A stretch of DNA of 64,000 nucleotides, taken from assembly GCF_039908645.1 (NCBI RefSeq), contig NZ_CP150917.1, positions 3,917,501-3,981,500 of the forward strand, read 5' to 3'. Positions 17,355-25,904 of the stretch are shown in pieces (the stretch's first letter is position 1; every line of letters starts with the position of its first letter). The notes below the pieces were generated by a model. It searched no databases, had not been told where the DNA came from, and saw only the letters and a list, made by a program, of their open reading frames with translations. The stretch is from Pseudomonas helvetica. Lineage in GTDB: Bacteria; Pseudomonadota; Gammaproteobacteria; Pseudomonadales; Pseudomonadaceae. A program made the position numbers and the translations under genes.

Positions 17355-18224
17355 ATGAACCATCGAAGCCGCCTTCAGCCAACGCCCCGCCCCGAACCGG
17401 TCCGTCGAGTCGAGGCAGGGCCATGGGCGATTGAATTGTTACCCGGCGCCGCCTACGCGACCCGGTATGTAGCGCCCCAGGCAGCGATTGGCTTTGCCTT
17501 CGACAGCCAGCGCGGCCTTCACGCCATTGGCAGCGACCGAGTGCTGCCCTTCGATGCCATGCCCAACGGTCTGGCGTTCGTCCCCGCCGGCTGTGACGTG
17601 CTGTCCGAGTCCCCCATGGGCGGTGAATACCTGCGGGTAATGCGCACTGACGGTAATGCGTTGGTCGGGGATAGTGCATTCAACAATCGCATTGATCAGC
17701 AGGCCATTACCCTCGCCCTGCGAATGCGCGGCGCGTTGTTGCACGCCTCCGTGGACGACGATTGGGAGGCCTGGGCACTCGCATTGGCTGAACGGGCGAC
17801 GGGCGATCAAACATTTTCGGCCCCACCCCAAGGCTCTATCACCGGCAGCCGGATGCGTCTGCTCGATGAGTTCATTGACGCTGGCCTCGACGGGCCGCTG
17901 GGCATACCGGCAATGGCGGGCTTACTTGGATTGTCCGAAGGCTATTTCATGCGGGCGTTCAAGAACGCGACGGGCAAGAGCCCGCACAGTTACCTGATCG
18001 ACCGACGCCTTGCCAAGGCCCGCGCACTGATACGCGATTCGACAGCAAGCCTGGCAGAGATCGCCCACACCTGCGGTTTTAACTCCCAGGCGCACATGGC
18101 AACCACGTTCAGGCAACGCCTTGGATTAAGTCCGGTACAGCTGCGTGGATATGTGAGGTCGTTAGTGCAGGGGTCGGGCAAATATCAGCCAAAAGCAGCC
18201 ATTGGAATATCCTCCCGGCCATGA
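17355..18224 (+). CDS. AraC-family transcriptional regulator
   Basis: A 289-residue regulator with an N-terminal sensing domain and the double helix-turn-helix of AraC proteins at about residues 185-275 (LGLSEGYFMRAFKNATGKSP; AEIAHTCGFNSQAHMATTF; RQRLGLSP). It is divergent from the dehydratase gene and likely controls it. The last residues after the DNA-binding domain are encoded by a family A repeat (18174-18206), so the natural end has probably been replaced or extended. ATG at 17346 is an alternative start. Confidence 0.85.
   Translation: MNHRSRLQPTPRPEPVRRVEAGPWAIELLPGAAYATRYVAPQAAIGFAFDSQRGLHAIGSDRVLPFDAMPNGLAFVPAGCDVLSESPMGGEYLRVMRTDGNALVGDSAFNNRIDQQAITLALRMRGALLHASVDDDWEAWALALAERATGDQTFSAPPQGSITGSRMRLLDEFIDAGLDGPLGIPAMAGLLGLSEGYFMRAFKNATGKSPHSYLIDRRLAKARALIRDSTASLAEIAHTCGFNSQAHMATTFRQRLGLSPVQLRGYVRSLVQGSGKYQPKAAIGISSRP
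18174..18206 (+). repeat. family A repeat overlapping the araC-type gene end, copy 10
   Basis: GTCGGGCAAATATCAGCC, then AAAAGCAGCCATT, aligns with GGCAGAAATCGGCCAGAAGC plus GGTCATT. It is translated in frame as part of the AraC protein's C terminus. Confidence 0.55.
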
Positions 18225-18279
18225 GACAACGACCGGGAGCCCTGCGAACCACCTACCCAATCAAGGAGAGTTGCACATC

Positions 18280-18762
18280 ATGGACGAAGCCATTACTTAC
18301 CGAACTGCAACGGTAGAAGACGCACTTAGCATGTGTGAGTTGGGACAATTGCTTAACGCGGTGCACCACGCTGCCCGTCCCGATATTTACGCGGCTGCCA
18401 CCCAAGACTTTTCGCGCGACCTTCCTCACTGGTCAGGCCTTTTCGAGAAACCGGGTCAGGTTGTATTCATCGCGAATGTCGGTCACCAGACCGCAGCCTT
18501 CATTACTGCCAGCCTGTCGGCAAGTTCTGGGCCGCTGATGCAACCGCTGAATGTTGTTCGCATCGGATCGGTATGTGTTGCCGAGCAATTTTGGGGGAAA
18601 GGTATTGGACGTGGGCTTATTCAACTCGTTAAAAACTGGGCAATCGAACATGACGCTCAGGACTTGAGGTTGTCTGTCTGGCCGTTCAATGCACGTGCGG
18701 CTCGCATGTACACAGAGTTCGGGTTTGAGACGCGTGCTTTCGAGATGGGAATGCGTCTGTAA
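18280..18762 (+). CDS. GNAT family N-acetyltransferase
   Basis: A 160-residue acetyl-CoA-dependent acyltransferase. Motif A of the GNAT fold is present as VCVAEQFWGKGIGRGL near residue 105 (Q/R-x-x-G-x-G/A pyrophosphate loop), and motif B-like sequence LSVWPFNARAARMYTEFGF follows. Substrate is unknown. AAGGAG lies ten bases before the ATG at 18280. The gene follows the AraC regulator on the same strand, but the intervening repeat makes an operon doubtful. Confidence 0.85.
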   Translation: MDEAITYRTATVEDALSMCELGQLLNAVHHAARPDIYAAATQDFSRDLPHWSGLFEKPGQVVFIANVGHQTAAFITASLSASSGPLMQPLNVVRIGSVCVAEQFWGKGIGRGLIQLVKNWAIEHDAQDLRLSVWPFNARAARMYTEFGFETRAFEMGMRL

Positions 18763-18810
18763 AGGCGATCACCCTAAAGGTGAAAAGAGGTTCAAGGGAC
18801 CTCTGCGGAG

Positions 18811-18845
18811 TCATTCGTGACTGACAGCCAATAGCGGTCATTCAT
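18811..18845 (+). repeat. REP-like repeat, family A, copy 11
   Basis: CATTCGTGACTGACAGCC, then AATAGCGGTCATTC, lies 32 bases before the next orphan gene, as for other copies. Confidence 0.55.
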
Positions 18846-18877
18846 TCTTGAACACCAAAAAATCGATAGGACTGAAT

Positions 18878-19312
18878 ATGAGCGAGCTACCGAAGTCCGG
18901 CACGGGCCATGATGATGTAACACGGAAGAAAATCCATGCTGCCGTAGCGGCGAGAAACTTGGCAAGCGCATCGAACAATACCAAGTGGGATGAGCTGATC
19001 AACCATTTCCGCCAGCTTCAGGGTTGGCGTCCGTCATACCGATTCAAGTCCGTCACTGGATACATCTCAGGGTGGGATGTCGAGTGGTTTTACCATCTGC
19101 CGTTTCCATTTGCGTCCGTCGAATGGTTCGACATTGGCTTGTTGGAAGCAGCCCCCTCAAAAGGAAGGCTGCTTGCACGTACAACCATTGACCATACAGA
19201 CGAAATATCGAAGATCGTCGCACACATTGGATTCGAGTTTGACGTGCGCGCTGACGTTCTGAGAATTTGGGGGTACATCCCAAAATCGTATGAAGACTTT
19301 CCGCCTGTGTGA
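18878..19312 (+). CDS. DUF6678-like hypothetical protein
   Basis: A 144-residue soluble protein. The segment VAARNLASASNNTKWDELI at residues 24-42, followed by WRPSYRFKSVTG and an aromatic-rich middle (DVEWFYHLPFPFASVEWFDI), resembles DUF6678 proteins as I remember them. These are uncharacterised single-domain proteins often found near toxin-immunity loci. TTG at 18848 is an alternative start. Confidence 0.5.
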   Translation: MSELPKSGTGHDDVTRKKIHAAVAARNLASASNNTKWDELINHFRQLQGWRPSYRFKSVTGYISGWDVEWFYHLPFPFASVEWFDIGLLEAAPSKGRLLARTTIDHTDEISKIVAHIGFEFDVRADVLRIWGYIPKSYEDFPPV

Positions 19313-19319
19313 CAGTCTG

Positions 19320-19394
19320 CAATGAAAACAGGACAGACTTGTTTCTCTGTCACCAGCCTCAACAGCAATGAAGAATAAATCTGCCCCCCTTTTT
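19320..19394 (+). repeat. family B inverted-repeat element, copy 2
   Basis: AATGAAAACAGGACAGACTT and GTTTCTCTGTCACC form the left half; AATGAAGAATAAATCTGCCC and CCCTTTTT form the right half. The right arm contains the ATG used by the next gene. Confidence 0.75.
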
Positions 19395-19715
19395 CCACAT
19401 CGTAATGTCACCCTGTGGTTTCCCGGCCCATCAAGTGCTTGGGCTCTGGTGTACTCGCTTCAGGATGCCAGTGCCCCGTACTTTGACTTCATGTACACCA
19501 GCAAAGAGCCGCCTCAGGAAGCCCTGTCCGCATTGCTATGGAAGTATCCACAGTGCACCGTTATCGATTGGTCGCTCGGACGTTTGGCCTGCATCAAGGC
19601 CCAGGGTGTGGATGTTGAGACGCTAGCGGAAATTATCCGGGAAGTCGCTGAAACTGCTTGGGGTGAGCGCATCACAGTCGTCGATGCTTCGTACGAGGAA
19701 ATGGGTAGAGCGTGA
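19368..19715 (+). CDS. hypothetical protein starting inside a family B repeat
   Basis: A 115-residue soluble protein with an alpha/beta pattern (VTLWFPGPSSAWALVYSLQD; QEALSALLWKYPQCTVIDW; GERITVVDASYEEMG). I do not recognise it. The only plausible ATG lies in the right arm of the family B element, so the first residues, MKNKSAPLF, are repeat-encoded. No ribosome binding site is evident. The gene may have lost its original start when the repeat arrived. Confidence 0.55.
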   Translation: MKNKSAPLFPHRNVTLWFPGPSSAWALVYSLQDASAPYFDFMYTSKEPPQEALSALLWKYPQCTVIDWSLGRLACIKAQGVDVETLAEIIREVAETAWGERITVVDASYEEMGRA

Positions 19716-19781
19716 CCCAAGAGCGGACACTTGATCAAGATTTTCGGGCACCATAAAGCCAAGCAATAACGAGTAGTGGAT

Positions 19782-20021
19782 ATGAAACATGAACTTTGGC
19801 TGGAACCGGATGGCTGCCAGACTTTCTGCCTAGCCGATGCTCACGGAGATGGGGCGCGCAGGCTTCTTCACGAAAAAGCCAAACTTATCTGGGAGGTTGA
19901 AGCTGAAAGTCACTTCGTAGCGATGAGCAAATACTATTCGTATATGGACTGGGGCGAATACCAGACAGACTTTCCCGAACAAGATCAAATCCCCTACACG
20001 GAACCAGGATGGGGTGTTTAG
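19782..20021 (+). CDS. small hypothetical protein
   Basis: A 79-residue acidic protein (MKHELWLEPDGCQTFCLAD; VEAESHFVAMSKYYSYMDW; GEYQTDFPEQD). I have seen similar short proteins in many proteobacteria, but I know no function. A GTG at 19776 is an alternative start. It follows the previous orphan gene closely on the same strand. Confidence 0.65.
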   Translation: MKHELWLEPDGCQTFCLADAHGDGARRLLHEKAKLIWEVEAESHFVAMSKYYSYMDWGEYQTDFPEQDQIPYTEPGWGV

Positions 20022-20288
20022 CCGTAGCACCGTCCTCCTCTATCAGCTCTTGACGTCTATGGTCTCATTCGGATCGATAGCTGCCGGTCTACGCCGACAA
20101 AAATCAGCAAAATGAAGTCGCTGGCTGCTCGGTTTAGCGTAAGCGGCTAGCCAATTCACCTAGTGCCGACCACTGATTCAGCATCGACCTAGCTGAATGC
20201 TAACCAAAAAGGTTGATGAGCACTCTATGATTCAATGAATCCGAGTCTGATAATACCCTGGATATCAGAGTCCTAGGCAGGGTAAATA

Positions 20289-20666
20289 ATGGATAATTAT
20301 GCAGCACGCTATGTGATATTTGCTTTGTCCCTCTTCGTGTTGTGTGAGCCAGTACAAGCATCAGTATGGCAAATTTGCAGTATGGAACTACGTATCACTA
20401 ATGTATTGAAACGTCCGTATCCGCAGCTACAGGCCCAGATCCTGAAGGTAATCCCGGCATCGCCCACTGTGGAATGTCCAAAAGAAGGGTCCACCCTCAC
20501 TTTTACCCCAGAAACTACAAACTACCAAAGTGAGCTCCCACGTCGACAGTGGCCCAACAAAGGACAGTCCGTGCACGTTAATTACCGGTATTTGGATGGC
20601 ATATGTAAGGGAGATGGCAATAATTATGGGTGCCGTATTAAGCACTACCCAATAGTCGGCCCTTGA
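20289..20666 (+). CDS. exported hypothetical protein
   Basis: A 125-residue protein with a signal peptide (VIFALSLFVLCEPVQA-SVW, cleavage near residue 25) and four or more cysteines in the mature part (WQICSM, VECPKEG, GICKG, YGCRIKH), suggesting a disulfide-bonded periplasmic protein. I do not recognise it. The stop lies about 25 bases from IS66 debris. Confidence 0.6.
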   Translation: MDNYAARYVIFALSLFVLCEPVQASVWQICSMELRITNVLKRPYPQLQAQILKVIPASPTVECPKEGSTLTFTPETTNYQSELPRRQWPNKGQSVHVNYRYLDGICKGDGNNYGCRIKHYPIVGP

Positions 20667-20690
20667 GTGGCAAGAGCCTCCCAATTCAAT

Positions 20691-21183
20691 CTACATTAGT
20701 TGGGTCGGCCCCCACTGATGCGGCAGCAACCGGTCGATCTCACTCGCCCGGTGCGTCGGCAGGCGCGTGAGAACATCTTTCAGATATGCATACGGATCAT
20801 GACCATTGAGCCGCGCAGACTGGATCAAACTCATGATCGCCGCCGCCCGTTTTCCACTGCGTAACGAGCCTGCGAAGAGCCAGCTTTTTCTCGGACGCCG
20901 CTGGTACTGCTTGCAAGGCCTGAAGCTCTGCTTCAATCGCTGCGATATCGGTATCGATCAGGTCATCGAGCAAACTGGCCTGCTCAGGATTCATCTGCTC
21001 GCTGCGCTTGGCAAACTTCAAACGCTTGAGCTGGGCGATTTCGTGGGTCAGCCTCTCGATCACCGCCTGATTGCGGTTGATCTTCTTGCCCATCGTCTCA
21101 ATGGTTTTACCCATCGTTTCGACCGTCTTACCCAGCGTGTCAACCTGACGGTAGAGCATCTCAACACGCTGCATCAACTGCGC
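20691..21183 (-). pseudogene. IS66 family tnpC remnant with internal deletion
   Basis: The N-terminal region of an IS66 transposase (LMQRVEMLYRQVDTLGKTV, then FAKRSEQMNPEQASLLDDL, the zinc-finger-side coiled region) is joined, with a frame change near 20880, to the extreme C terminus (RAAAIMSLIQSARLNGHDPY, then LTRLPTHRASEIDRLLPHQW). The whole catalytic domain is missing, so the element cannot move by itself. Confidence 0.85.
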
Positions 21184-21189
21184 GTTGCC

Positions 21190-21437
21190 ATGGCAGTCCC
21201 AGCACCAATGCCTGAAGTTGCTCGGTATCCAGTTCCATCTCAGAACCATGGCGAATGCCAGGCCAGTGGAACTTGCCTTGGTTCAACCGGCGCGCCGCCA
21301 GCCATATTCCGAATCCGTCATGCACCAGCACTTTCATGCGATTGGTGCGGCGGTTGGCGAACAGATAAGCACAGTGCGACTGCGCGCAATCACCTTGTCT
21401 AAAGCCGTATCGGTGCCTGCGCGCATGTCCATCGGGC
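21190..21437 (-). pseudogene. IS66 family tnpB remnant
   Basis: Reading the minus strand from 21437 gives PMDMRAGTDTALDKVI, then after a frame change HCAYLFANRRTNRMKVLVHD, then ARRLNQGKFHWPGIRHGSE. This is the accessory TnpB protein of IS66. A short deletion near 21378 breaks the frame. It directly precedes the tnpC remnant, the order found in complete IS66 elements. Confidence 0.8.
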
Positions 21438-21828
21438 CTCGATCTACGCCCTTCGATCTGCTGGCATTGACATCCCCACTGAACGGTCAGTCTGGAGCGA
21501 GAAGATAGATCCAGAGGATTGGTATTGCGAAAGCGAACCGGAATATTGGATCAATATCGCATTTGAAGCGCCTGTGGCCCTGCTTCAAGCATTTCTTTGG
21601 TGTGCATTGGCTAGAGATTTTGCTGCAATTGAGCCTAAACCCGAGTGTGCTTTGTACCTCTTCAATTTGAAGAAGCGGGTCATGGTTTTCCCATATGACG
21701 ACAGGGGTATGGATGTAGTTGGCCCTAACAAAGATCTGCTTTCACAGCTGTATCGTCAGCATCATACATACCTGCTGGATTACGACCGACACGCGATGGA
21801 CAGCACATTCGCAGGGCCTGCGCGCTAG
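21438..21828 (+). pseudogene. 5'-truncated DUF3885 domain gene
   Basis: The open frame continues upstream of the first ATG into ERSVWSEKIDPEDWYCESEP, so the gene has lost its start. The C-terminal signature LFNLKKRVMVFPYDDRGMDV, then VGPNKDLLSQLYRQHHTYLL and DYDRHAMD, is that of DUF3885 proteins, often found as immunity-like orphans. The lost 5' end coincides with the edge of the IS66 tnpB remnant at about 21437, so IS66 insertion or its later decay probably truncated it. Confidence 0.7.
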
Positions 21829-22299
21829 CCTTGCTTACATTGGAGCTGAAACTGTGCCCACTGGGCCGCCACCTCCTTCAGGTCGATTCCACTCAGTTGC
21901 CACCTGCAAAAATCGTAAGCGTCCGTCCAATACACCTTGCGCAACGTAACTGACTTGCACCGGGCTAGAATCCTAACCGCAGCCGCGTCGGGGATGCTGG
22001 AAGCGATGTGTTAGGTGCAAATGGAAGTGCGCGTAGTGAGCAGTGGAGCCGAAGTCGGAGCGCCGATGGAAGGACAAGGGCCCCTTGATATCACCCGCGA
22101 TTTTGCCCGTTGCTCTACAGGCCCCCGGGGGGGACTGAATATTCCTTGCTCGTCGTGATCGCTGTAATCGCCAAACGGTTTTTGCGGGGCGGAAAACGTG
22201 GGGACGAAATGAAGTCCAAGCTTTATGCGGCAGCGCCACCTGATTTATCGGTAAGCTACGCTTTTAGCTCGCTGTAAATCCACTCCTAACCATACCCTG
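21829..22299. other. gene-free stretch
   Basis: No convincing gene is seen in these 470 bases. A 40-base sequence at 21873-21912 (CAGGTCGATTCCACTCAGT and following) is shared with 29470-29509. The remainder has only short random frames. Confidence 0.45.
21873..21912 (+). repeat. short dispersed repeat, family C, copy 1
   Basis: TTCAGGTCGATTCCACTCAG, then TTGCCACCTGCAAAAATC, matches 29470-29509 with only a few differences. Both copies are in non-coding sequence. Confidence 0.5.
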
Positions 22300-23166
22300 A
22301 TGACCAATATGCTTGACTGGGACAGCCTCCGTTTTTTCTTTGCCTTTGTTCATGAGGGCTCCTTAGCCGCTGCGGCTCGCTCTCTGGGGGTGGAGCACGC
22401 GACTGTGGCTCGCCGAATAGCTGCCCTTGAAGCCTCTTTGGACATGAAGCTGGTAGATCGTAGGGGCCGTGTCTACCAACTGACCGAGGACGGTGTGAGG
22501 GTAGGTGAATATGCAGCGCAGATGGAGTCTGCGTCACTTGCGCTCAGGCGATTCGCTGACGGGGGAGAAAGCCGTATTGAGGGTGCGGTGATCTTGTCTG
22601 CACCTCCTGCATACCTCGGAACGTTGGTAGCTCGGCGACTTGGGGTATTGCGCGAGCGTTATCCCCGGTTGCAGCTGACGCTCGTCGGAGCCAAGTCCAC
22701 TGCGTCGCTGGCAAGGAAAGAAACCGATATTGCCATTACCTTCAGCAGGCCGGATGAACAGAGTGTCGTCGCCAAAAGTCTCGGCTCCTTGCGTTTTTAC
22801 CCGCATGCTAGCGAGGGCTACATTAGTCAACGTGAACCTGAAGAGTTCGAGTTCATAGGCTACGACCGTAGCATGGACGATTCGGTACAGCAGCAATGGC
22901 TCCTGGATCGGCTGGAAGGAAGACCGCTTTCCGTCACCAGCAACGACCTGCGCATCCAGGCATTAGCTGCCGTAGGCAATGCTGGCATAGTTTTCCTTCC
23001 GGATTTTTTAGGCAAAGAATATGGGCTGGCAAGGGTTGATATGGATCACACACCGCTGGAACTACCCATCTGGCTCGCGTTTCATGAAGATTTACGCAGC
23101 TCTCTAAAAATCCGGGCAGTTCTTGATTTCCTCATGGAGGGATTAGTGCAGGCACAGGAGCTGTGA
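22300..23166 (+). CDS. LysR-family transcriptional regulator
   Basis: A 288-residue regulator with winged helix-turn-helix (GSLAAAARSLGVEHATVARR at residues 20-39, then IAALEASLDMKLVDRR) and a LysR effector domain from about residue 92 (IEGAVILSAPPAYLG). It lies upstream of, and on the same strand as, an MFS transporter gene, so local control of that pump is plausible. Confidence 0.85.
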   Translation: MTNMLDWDSLRFFFAFVHEGSLAAAARSLGVEHATVARRIAALEASLDMKLVDRRGRVYQLTEDGVRVGEYAAQMESASLALRRFADGGESRIEGAVILSAPPAYLGTLVARRLGVLRERYPRLQLTLVGAKSTASLARKETDIAITFSRPDEQSVVAKSLGSLRFYPHASEGYISQREPEEFEFIGYDRSMDDSVQQQWLLDRLEGRPLSVTSNDLRIQALAAVGNAGIVFLPDFLGKEYGLARVDMDHTPLELPIWLAFHEDLRSSLKIRAVLDFLMEGLVQAQEL

Positions 23167-23271
23167 ATTTTTTCACATCCGGTTTGTGACTTTGATGAAT
23201 GGGTCATCACGAAACATTTCTCTACTCTGGGCTCCGAATTGAATTCCTGCCCACTGAGAGGCCCTTCACCA

Positions 23272-24480
23272 ATGAGCAGTTCCCATCCCATAAAAAGCTC
23301 AATGGCTGTATACCGTACAGCGTGGATCGTGACCGCGATTTTTATACTTTCAAATGCCGCTACGCCACTCTACAGCTTTTGGCAGCAGTCCCTCGGTTTC
23401 GCGTCGGGGGTGCTAACCGTAATTTTTGCCTGCTACATCATCGGTCTTCTTCTAACGCTCACCATCGCTGGGCAGCTGTCCGACCACTACGGGCGCAAAG
23501 CCTTGCTTCTACCCTGTGTGGGGCTGGCTATCATTGCAGCGATTCTGTTCGACCAAGCGCACAGCATCGGCGTCTTGATGCTCGCACGCTTCCTCACCGG
23601 CGTTTCGGTGGGCCTCGTTGTATCTGGGGGTATGGCGAATGTCGTCGAGCATGCTCAGCCTCATCGCAAGCATTTTGCTTCGCTAATGGCATCTGTCGCG
23701 ATGGTGGCTGGAGCGGGCACCGGGCCGCTATTGGCAGGGGTCGTTGCGCAATATCTTCCGAACCCGATCCACACAGTCTTCCGAGTGGAAATCGCGATTT
23801 TGTGCGTGGCGCTCCTAGCGTTACTCAATCAAAAGAACCAGAAGCTTGGGGTCGGTACGTTTAAACCGCGCTTGCCCACCGTCGCTAAGGAAAACCTCGG
23901 CATCGTGCTATTGGGGATAGCGTTCTTCGGCCCTGGAATAACTTCGACATCATTCATCCTGTCGCTCGGCCCCAAGCTGATAGCGACTTTTCTAGGCGTG
24001 AATAGTCCCCTTGTCACAGGTTGTATGGCCTTTTCAATGTTCCTCGTCGCCGTGAGCGTGCAGTTTGCGGCGAAGCGATACAGCAGCCGTACTGTGTTTT
24101 CGCTTAGCGGGATCGGTACTGTCTTCTCAATGATTTTCGTGTGGATCGCGCTGAAAACCGGTTCCGCTCCATGGCTGATCGTTTCCGCTCTGTTGGCAGG
24201 CGCCGGTCAAGGCTTGGGCCAGTTAGGTGGACTGACCCTTATTGCTGACCGCGTGCCTGCGCAGCGCAGAGCCGAAGCCAACGCAGTGTTCAACATGGGG
24301 GGGTATGTGCCCGCTGGAGTGATCCCGGTGGTAACAGGTTACTTGATCGACTTTTGGGGGCTGAGCATTGGAATAAGCTCACTTGCGCTCATTATCGCGA
24401 GTCTTGCTTCTTTGGCGCTCATGCAGCTTTGGAGGCACGTCCCTAAGCAAAATCAAACTCGTACACACAGCGAGGCTTAA
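23272..24480 (+). CDS. MFS transporter (12-TM)
   Basis: A 402-residue inner-membrane transporter. Motif A is present as GQLSDHYGRKALLLP near residue 67, with about twelve hydrophobic segments and a central polar loop (QKNQKLGVGTFKPRLPTV). The start at MSSSHPIKSS is the first ATG with a sensible cytosolic N terminus. Substrate is unknown. The upstream LysR gene is the likely regulator, with 105 bases between them. Confidence 0.8.
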   Translation: MSSSHPIKSSMAVYRTAWIVTAIFILSNAATPLYSFWQQSLGFASGVLTVIFACYIIGLLLTLTIAGQLSDHYGRKALLLPCVGLAIIAAILFDQAHSIGVLMLARFLTGVSVGLVVSGGMANVVEHAQPHRKHFASLMASVAMVAGAGTGPLLAGVVAQYLPNPIHTVFRVEIAILCVALLALLNQKNQKLGVGTFKPRLPTVAKENLGIVLLGIAFFGPGITSTSFILSLGPKLIATFLGVNSPLVTGCMAFSMFLVAVSVQFAAKRYSSRTVFSLSGIGTVFSMIFVWIALKTGSAPWLIVSALLAGAGQGLGQLGGLTLIADRVPAQRRAEANAVFNMGGYVPAGVIPVVTGYLIDFWGLSIGISSLALIIASLASLALMQLWRHVPKQNQTRTHSEA

Positions 24481-24486
24481 CGAACT

Positions 24487-24632
24487 CACTTATGTGGCAG
24501 CAGATCAATAATCTGACTGGCGCGCTGGGTAGGAAAGCGCATGAGGACGTCTTTCAGATAGGCGTATGGATCGTGCCCGTTCACGCGCGCATGACTGGAT
24601 CAGGCTCATGATTGCCGCCTCTCGTTGCATCG
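24487..24632 (-). pseudogene. IS66 tnpC 3' remnant
   Basis: On the minus strand the C-terminal tail of IS66 TnpC can be read as AAIMSLIQS, then after a small insertion RVNGHDPYAYLKDVL and RFPTQRASQIIDLLPH. Everything upstream is lost. It directly abuts the agmatine deiminase fragment. Confidence 0.75.
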
Positions 24633-24654
24633 ACCAAAGGCTGGAGATGCACAC

Positions 24655-25040
24655 CGGTTTACCACTTCACGGTCCGGGTAGAGCTCGGACAACAGGTCAA
24701 AGGCTTTCGAATCTGCTGCCTTGTCACCGAACTCGGGGGCAATGACCGCTCCATTGATCACGAAGCAGTTGATATAGCCTGGCGCGAAGTCCGGATTGTT
24801 TTTGCTGAACCGACTCTTTCGTGGATTGAGCGGAGGCGACACGGTGTGCACAAGCAGCGGGCGGCTATCGGCATCGGTGGCATTCCTGAGAATCTCCAGA
24901 TGGACAAGTGTCACTGCGTGGTCATGGGACTCAGGGTCGTTGTCGAGGTTAGAGATCAAGAACTCCCAGCTTGACGAAGCGGACGTAGAAGTCGACATGG
25001 GCGTCGGTGATGTCCTTGCCTTTGATTCCCGGCAGAAAGA
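24655..25040 (-). pseudogene. agmatine deiminase gene fragment
   Basis: An internal piece of a gene closely similar to the intact deiminase at 29688-30812: LPGIKGKDITDAHVDFY, then after a one-base insertion SNLDNDPESHDHAVTLVH, SPPLNPRKSRFSKNNPDF and APGYIN. The N-terminal half and the catalytic Cys end are missing. One end abuts IS66 debris, the other a family B repeat. It is a relic of a partial duplication. Confidence 0.85.
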
Positions 25041-25074
25041 ATGAAAGATAAATCTGTGGCGCCCCTTTCTTCAC
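25038..25074 (+). repeat. family B inverted-repeat element, right-half copy 3
   Basis: GAATGAAAGATAAATCTG, then GCGCCCCTTTCTTC, is a degenerate right arm of family B. It lies exactly at the break in the deiminase fragment. Confidence 0.5.
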
Positions 25075-25150
25075 GCTGCCGCATAACTCGATGCCCGTTT
25101 AACCACGCGAAGTCGATAGAGCAGAATCGATTGGCTAGGGAAGATGCTGT

Positions 25151-25765
25151 CTAAACCAGCGACTTTTGAATTTGATGATCAAATGTATCCAGAAAATCGC
25201 GCATGCCGATGTCTCCGAGATCTACAGCTTTAGCGCCGCCGGCCGCAATAAAGGTGACATCGGTGATACCCAGGACGTTCAGGATCAGTTTCAAATATTG
25301 GGTCGCAATGTCACGGTCTCTAATCGGGGAGTCGTTGGTGTATACACCTCCCGAGGCGAGCAGCACCGTTGCCTTTTTACCGGTCACCAGCCCTTTACCA
25401 TCAAAGCCCAAGGTCAGGCCTTTACGTACCACGTGATCCACCCACGCCTTGAGCGCCGCAGGGACGTTGTAGTTGTAGACCGGCGTTGAAATAACCAGGT
25501 GATCGGTTTCCAGCAACTCGGCCACAAGCTCATCGGATAGCTGCAACACGGCTTTCATTTCAGGCGAATGTTGGGTTTGCGGGGTGAAGTAAGCCTGCAA
25601 CCAAGGGGCCGTCACGAACGTCAGCGAAGTCTCCGTTAGATCCCGTATTTTGATGGCGCCGCTAGGGTGTGCAGCTTCCCACGCGGCCACAAATCGGCGA
25701 GTGAGCTGCCGGGAGATTGAAGCATCCCCACGTGGGCTGGTTTCAATGGTGAGAAGCCTGGACAT
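25151..25765 (-). CDS. azoR: FMN-dependent NADH-azoreductase
   Basis: A 204-residue flavodoxin-fold quinone/azo reductase, expected to bind FMN and reduce quinones or azo dyes using NADH as a cytosolic dimer. The FMN phosphate loop is [16 protein letters not shown] near residue 10, and the family signature [18 protein letters not shown], then RKGLTLGF, lies near residues 95-120. AGGAG sits eight bases before the ATG. It is divergent from a LysR gene, an arrangement common for azoR and consistent with induction by electrophiles or quinones. Confidence 0.85.
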   Translation of the reverse strand: MSRLLTIETSPRGDASISRQLTRRFVAAWEAAHPSGAIKIRDLTETSLTFVTAPWLQAYFTPQTQHSPEMKAVLQLSDELVAELLETDHLVISTPVYNYNVPAALKAWVDHVVRKGLTLGFDGKGLVTGKKATVLLASGGVYTNDSPIRDRDIATQYLKLILNVLGITDVTFIAAGGAKAVDLGDIGMRDFLDTFDHQIQKSLV

Positions 25766-25904
25766 GTAAGTAACTCCTGCGCAGTGATGCGGCGGTATGT
25801 TTTGCGTTGTCGCTCTAGGCGATGTGCGACACACTCTACCCAATACGATCTATACGCAGGAGTGATGTAAATATGATTGAGTCCATCTGTTTAAGTGATG
25901 GGTC
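25766..25904. promoter_or_regulatory. divergent control region, azoR / LysR
   Basis: This region of 139 bases between divergent starts must hold the promoters of both genes and probably the LysR sites. None was assigned base by base. Confidence 0.45.

Noticed and set aside
11473..19394. CRISPR array
   Set aside because: The repeats are palindromic REP-like sequences at irregular, gene-sized distances with mismatches. No regular spacer pattern and no cas gene exists.
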